Shown here: positions 61,814-64,000 of the stretch, piece by piece
Layout: the number at the start of each line of letters is the position of its first letter
Position numbering within the stretch: the stretch's first letter is position 1
Assembly: GCF_014203325.1 (NCBI RefSeq)
Contig: NZ_JACHIV010000001.1
Location: 6,387,501-6,451,500, forward strand
From: Saccharopolyspora gloriosae
Lineage (GTDB): Bacteria; Actinomycetota; Actinomycetes; Mycobacteriales; Pseudonocardiaceae
Direction of reading: 5' to 3'
DNA: 64,000 bases
Program-made: the position numbers and the translations under genes
The notes under the pieces: generated by a model
Database searches by the model: none
What the model saw: the letters and a program-made list of their open reading frames with translations, nothing else
What the model was told of the DNA's origin: nothing

Positions 61814-62722
61814 TCACTGCGGGATGCACCGCATGGGAGTGCAGATCCACTCCCCCAGCTGCACGTCGCGGACGACCAGCAGCACCAGCAACAGCACCAG
61901 CAGCCCGCCGAGCGCACCGGCCTGCACGACCGTCCGCCGCTCCCGCGGCGCGTACACCATGGCCGCCGTCGCCGCGCCGCCCAGCACGAGCCCGCCGAGG
62001 TGGCCGAGCAGCGAGATGCCGGGCAGCGACACGCTCAGCACGATGTTCAGCGCGATCACGATGAGGACCGGGCGCAGGCTCACCTTCAGCCGCAGCGCGG
62101 CCACGGCGATGCCGCCCATCAGCCCGTACACCGCACCGGAGGCGCCCGCGACGGAGCTGTCGAGCCCGTCGAACAGGAACACCGCGGTGCTTCCGCCCAG
62201 CAGGGCGAGCAGGTAGACGGCCGTGAAGCGCAGCCGCCCCAGCACCGTCTCCAGGTCCCGCCCGATGACCCACAGGGCCACCATGTTCAGCAGCAGGTGG
62301 ATCGGGCCGAAGTGCAGGAATCCCGAGGTGAACAGGCGGATCCACTGCCCGCCCGCCACGCCGACCGGCCACAGCGAGAACTGGTTGAACAGGTCCGAGC
62401 TCAGGTAGTTCTGGAAGTGGCCGGACTGGATCGCCGTCACGGCGTAGGCCAGCACGTTGAGCGCGATCAGCACCGGCACCACGATCGGCTTGCCGCCGAT
62501 CCGGGCGCCCGCGACGGTCACGGCCTCGCGGCCACCGCGGCTGCTCTGCGCCAGGCAGTCCACGCAGTGGTAACCGACGGAGGCTTCGCGCAAGCACTCC
62601 GGGCAGGCGGGGCGTTCGCACCGGGTGCAGCGCAGCCCGGTCGGGCGGTCGGGGTGCCTGGCGCAGACCCGCTGCTGCGCGGCTTCCTCCGGACCGGCGG
62701 GTTGACCGGGGGGAACGCTCAT
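61814..62722 (-). CDS. Rhomboid-family intramembrane serine protease
   Basis: A 302-residue protein. The N-terminal 65 residues hold a B-box-like zinc motif (CARHPDRPTGLRCTRCERPACPECLREASVGYHCVDC). The six-helix rhomboid core follows, with the HFGPIHLLLNM loop (catalytic-site His/Asn) and the Ser in SVAGASGAVYGLMGG; the catalytic His is in LLGHLGGLVLGG. It cleaves membrane proteins within the bilayer. Its start is 1 bp past the ppiA stop, so the two are coupled on the minus strand. Confidence 0.93.
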   Translation of the reverse strand: MSVPPGQPAGPEEAAQQRVCARHPDRPTGLRCTRCERPACPECLREASVGYHCVDCLAQSSRGGREAVTVAGARIGGKPIVVPVLIALNVLAYAVTAIQSGHFQNYLSSDLFNQFSLWPVGVAGGQWIRLFTSGFLHFGPIHLLLNMVALWVIGRDLETVLGRLRFTAVYLLALLGGSTAVFLFDGLDSSVAGASGAVYGLMGGIAVAALRLKVSLRPVLIVIALNIVLSVSLPGISLLGHLGGLVLGGAATAAMVYAPRERRTVVQAGALGGLLVLLLVLLVVRDVQLGEWICTPMRCIPQ

Positions 62723-62723
62723 G

Positions 62724-63278
62724 TCACTCGCCGAGCTCCACGGAGACCTTCTCGATCACGACGTCGGTCAGCGGACGGTCCTGCGCGCCGGTCGCGGTGT
62801 GCGCGATGGCGTCCACGACCTCGCGGGACTCCTGGTCGGCGACCTCGCCGAAGATCGTGTGCTTGTAGTTCAGGTGCGGCGTGCGCGCCACGGTGATGAA
62901 GAACTGCGAACCGTTCATGTTCGGCCGGCCGGGGTTGGCCATGCCCAGCACGTAGGGCTTGTCGAACTGCAGCTCCGGGTGGAACTCGTCGACGAACTCG
63001 TAGCCGGGGCCGCCGCGGCCGGTGCCGGTCGGGTCGCCGGTCTGGATCATGAAGCCGTCGATGACCCGGTGGAAGATCACGCCGTCGAAGAACGGGCCGG
63101 AGCGCTCCCCGCGCGCGTTCGGGTTCGTGTACTCCTTGGTCCCCTCGGCGAGGCCCACGAAGTTGCCGACGGTTTTCGGCGCCTGGTTCGGGAAGAGTTC
63201 GACCCGGATGTCGCCCTGCGAGGTGTGCAGGGTCGCGGTCACGGTCTTCCCGACGAGCGATCCGTTGTCTTCAGCCAC
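62724..63278 (-). CDS. ppiA: Cyclophilin-type peptidyl-prolyl cis-trans isomerase PpiA
   Basis: A 184-residue cytoplasmic cyclophilin. The domain has VELFPNQAPKTVGNFVGLAEG, VIFHRVIDGFMIQTGDPTGTGRGGPGYEF (catalytic Arg in FHRV), NGSQFFITVARTPHLNYKHTIFGEV, and the FFIT strand for substrate binding. GTG 63278 has GGCAGGA upstream; ATG 63287 would add three residues. Next to the cwsA-like gene and rhomboid; orthologous place to Rv0009. Confidence 0.94.
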   Translation of the reverse strand: MAEDNGSLVGKTVTATLHTSQGDIRVELFPNQAPKTVGNFVGLAEGTKEYTNPNARGERSGPFFDGVIFHRVIDGFMIQTGDPTGTGRGGPGYEFVDEFHPELQFDKPYVLGMANPGRPNMNGSQFFITVARTPHLNYKHTIFGEVADQESREVVDAIAHTATGAQDRPLTDVVIEKVSVELGE

Positions 63279-63404
63279 GCAACCCATCCTGCCATCGGAA
63301 AGCGGGAACCACGTGCCTGGGTGCAGTATTGGTGGTGATCGTCGAATGCCGGTTACCGTCGGCACGGCAGGACGACCGGTGAACGCCGGCCAAGGAGGCA
63401 CACG

Positions 63405-63956
63405 ATGGACGAGGTGGAGGCGATGGCCCGAACTGGTGAGAACGTGGGCAGGGCGGTCGGCACGGGGGTGCGCACCGCGCGCGAAGGTGCCGTCCGAGCG
63501 GGCAAGGCGGGTCGCAGCGCGACCAAGCAGTACATCGCCCGCGCGGAGCAGGAGCTCACCGAGCGCGGGCTCGCGCCGGAGCACCTGCCGGAGCTGCTCG
63601 CCCAGAAGGCCACCGGGCTCTCCCGCGAGGACCTCGCCGCGCGCAGCCGCAAGGCGCGCAAGCAGTGGGAGAAGACCCGCAAGGACTGGGACAAGAAGAC
63701 CGCGAAGTCGCGCAAGCGGCTGGCGAAGAACGCGGAGCAGGCCCGCAAGGAGCTCGCGGCCCGGATCGACCCGACTCCGAAGCCGCGGCGCAAGTGGCCG
63801 TGGGTGCTGCTGGTGCTGGCCGCGCTCGCCGGGGTGGCAGTGGTCGCGCTGTCGCGCCGCCCGGAGGAGCTGCCGATCGCCGAGGCGGAGGACTTCCCGA
63901 CGCACGAGGACGGGCTGTCCCGCAACCCCGGTGCGCGTCCCGACGCGGATCGCTGA
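63405..63956 (+). CDS. CwsA-like cell-wall protein
   Basis: A 183-residue protein. A basic, helical cytoplasmic part (residues 1-125, with KARKQWEKTRKDWDKKTAKSRKRLAKNAEQARKEL) precedes one membrane helix (KWPWVLLVLAALAGVAVVAL, about 127-147) and a short acidic outer tail. The position divergent from ppiA, near crgA, equals Rv0008c (CwsA), which interacts with CrgA and Wag31 to shape poles and septa. Sequence similarity by eye is limited, so the call rests mainly on synteny and topology. ATG 63405 follows AAGGAGG. Confidence 0.72.
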   Translation: MDEVEAMARTGENVGRAVGTGVRTAREGAVRAGKAGRSATKQYIARAEQELTERGLAPEHLPELLAQKATGLSREDLAARSRKARKQWEKTRKDWDKKTAKSRKRLAKNAEQARKELAARIDPTPKPRRKWPWVLLVLAALAGVAVVALSRRPEELPIAEAEDFPTHEDGLSRNPGARPDADR

Positions 63957-63964
63957 GCACGAAC

Positions 63965-64000
63965 CGACGCGGCGGCGCCCTCCTGGGTGCCGCCGCGTCG
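63965..64000 (+). terminator. Intrinsic terminator at the right edge
   Basis: CGACGCGGCGGC (63965-63976) pairs with GCCGCCGCGTCG (63989-64000) just after the cwsA-like stop; any T run would lie beyond the window. Confidence 0.75.

Overview
This window is high-GC actinobacterial chromosome, most likely from the Pseudonocardiales (Saccharopolyspora-like; the genus is an inference). The right end carries a conserved origin-proximal block. Read left to right it has tRNA-Leu(CAG), fhaA, fhaB, pstP, rodA, pbpA, pknA, pknB, then trpG, a small membrane protein, a class E sortase, crgA, a PH-domain membrane protein, rhomboid, ppiA and a cwsA-like gene. This mirrors Mycobacterium tuberculosis Rv0008c-Rv0020c, so oriC and the dnaA-gyrA region should lie just beyond the right edge. 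A parS-like site downstream of pknB and two groups of DnaA-box-like sequences fit that position.

Layout. 1-7.6 kb: acetate-type sodium symporter with its small partner, a LytTR regulator and LytS-like kinase flanking an SppA-type protease, an Fpg/Nei glycosylase and a conserved membrane protein. 7.9-13.4 kb: PPOX-fold protein, tRNA-Gly, dodecin, a secreted AA10 copper monooxygenase, msrA, an acyltransferase with a long Asp/Arg tail, and a Gln/Pro-rich membrane protein. 13.4-24.6 kb: two copies of a nested-palindrome repeat, a methyltransferase/coiled-coil/double-glycosyltransferase fusion, a two-component system preceded by a small acidic secreted protein, UDP-glucose dehydrogenase, an SDR and a TM0106-family nuclease. 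24.8-31 kb: a DUF6474-type protein and a five-gene compatible-solute operon joining a BCCT carrier to an OpuC-type ABC importer.

31.2-33.2 kb is a copper-associated module (membrane protein, YcnI, CopC). 33.4-37.1 kb holds a kinase-fold phosphotransferase, an NsdA-like HTH/TPR regulator and two divergent small genes. 37.4-40.6 kb is one 1053-residue gene joining an HAD-type phosphatase domain to an isocyanide-synthase (DIT1/PvcA) domain. 41.3-48.5 kb has a TetR regulator, a PLP racemase/aldolase-fold enzyme beside a gulonolactone-oxidase-like flavoprotein, an NAD-binding protein, an IclR regulator, an enol-lactonase and a small Cys-rich protein.

The most unusual items are the HAD/isocyanide-synthase fusion, the repeat family whose two copies keep their long stem through a compensatory base-pair change, the DnaA-box palindrome at about 20.0 kb, and the anomalous C-terminal tail of PknA. 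Function calls rest on recognisable motifs and gene order read by eye; no database search was run.
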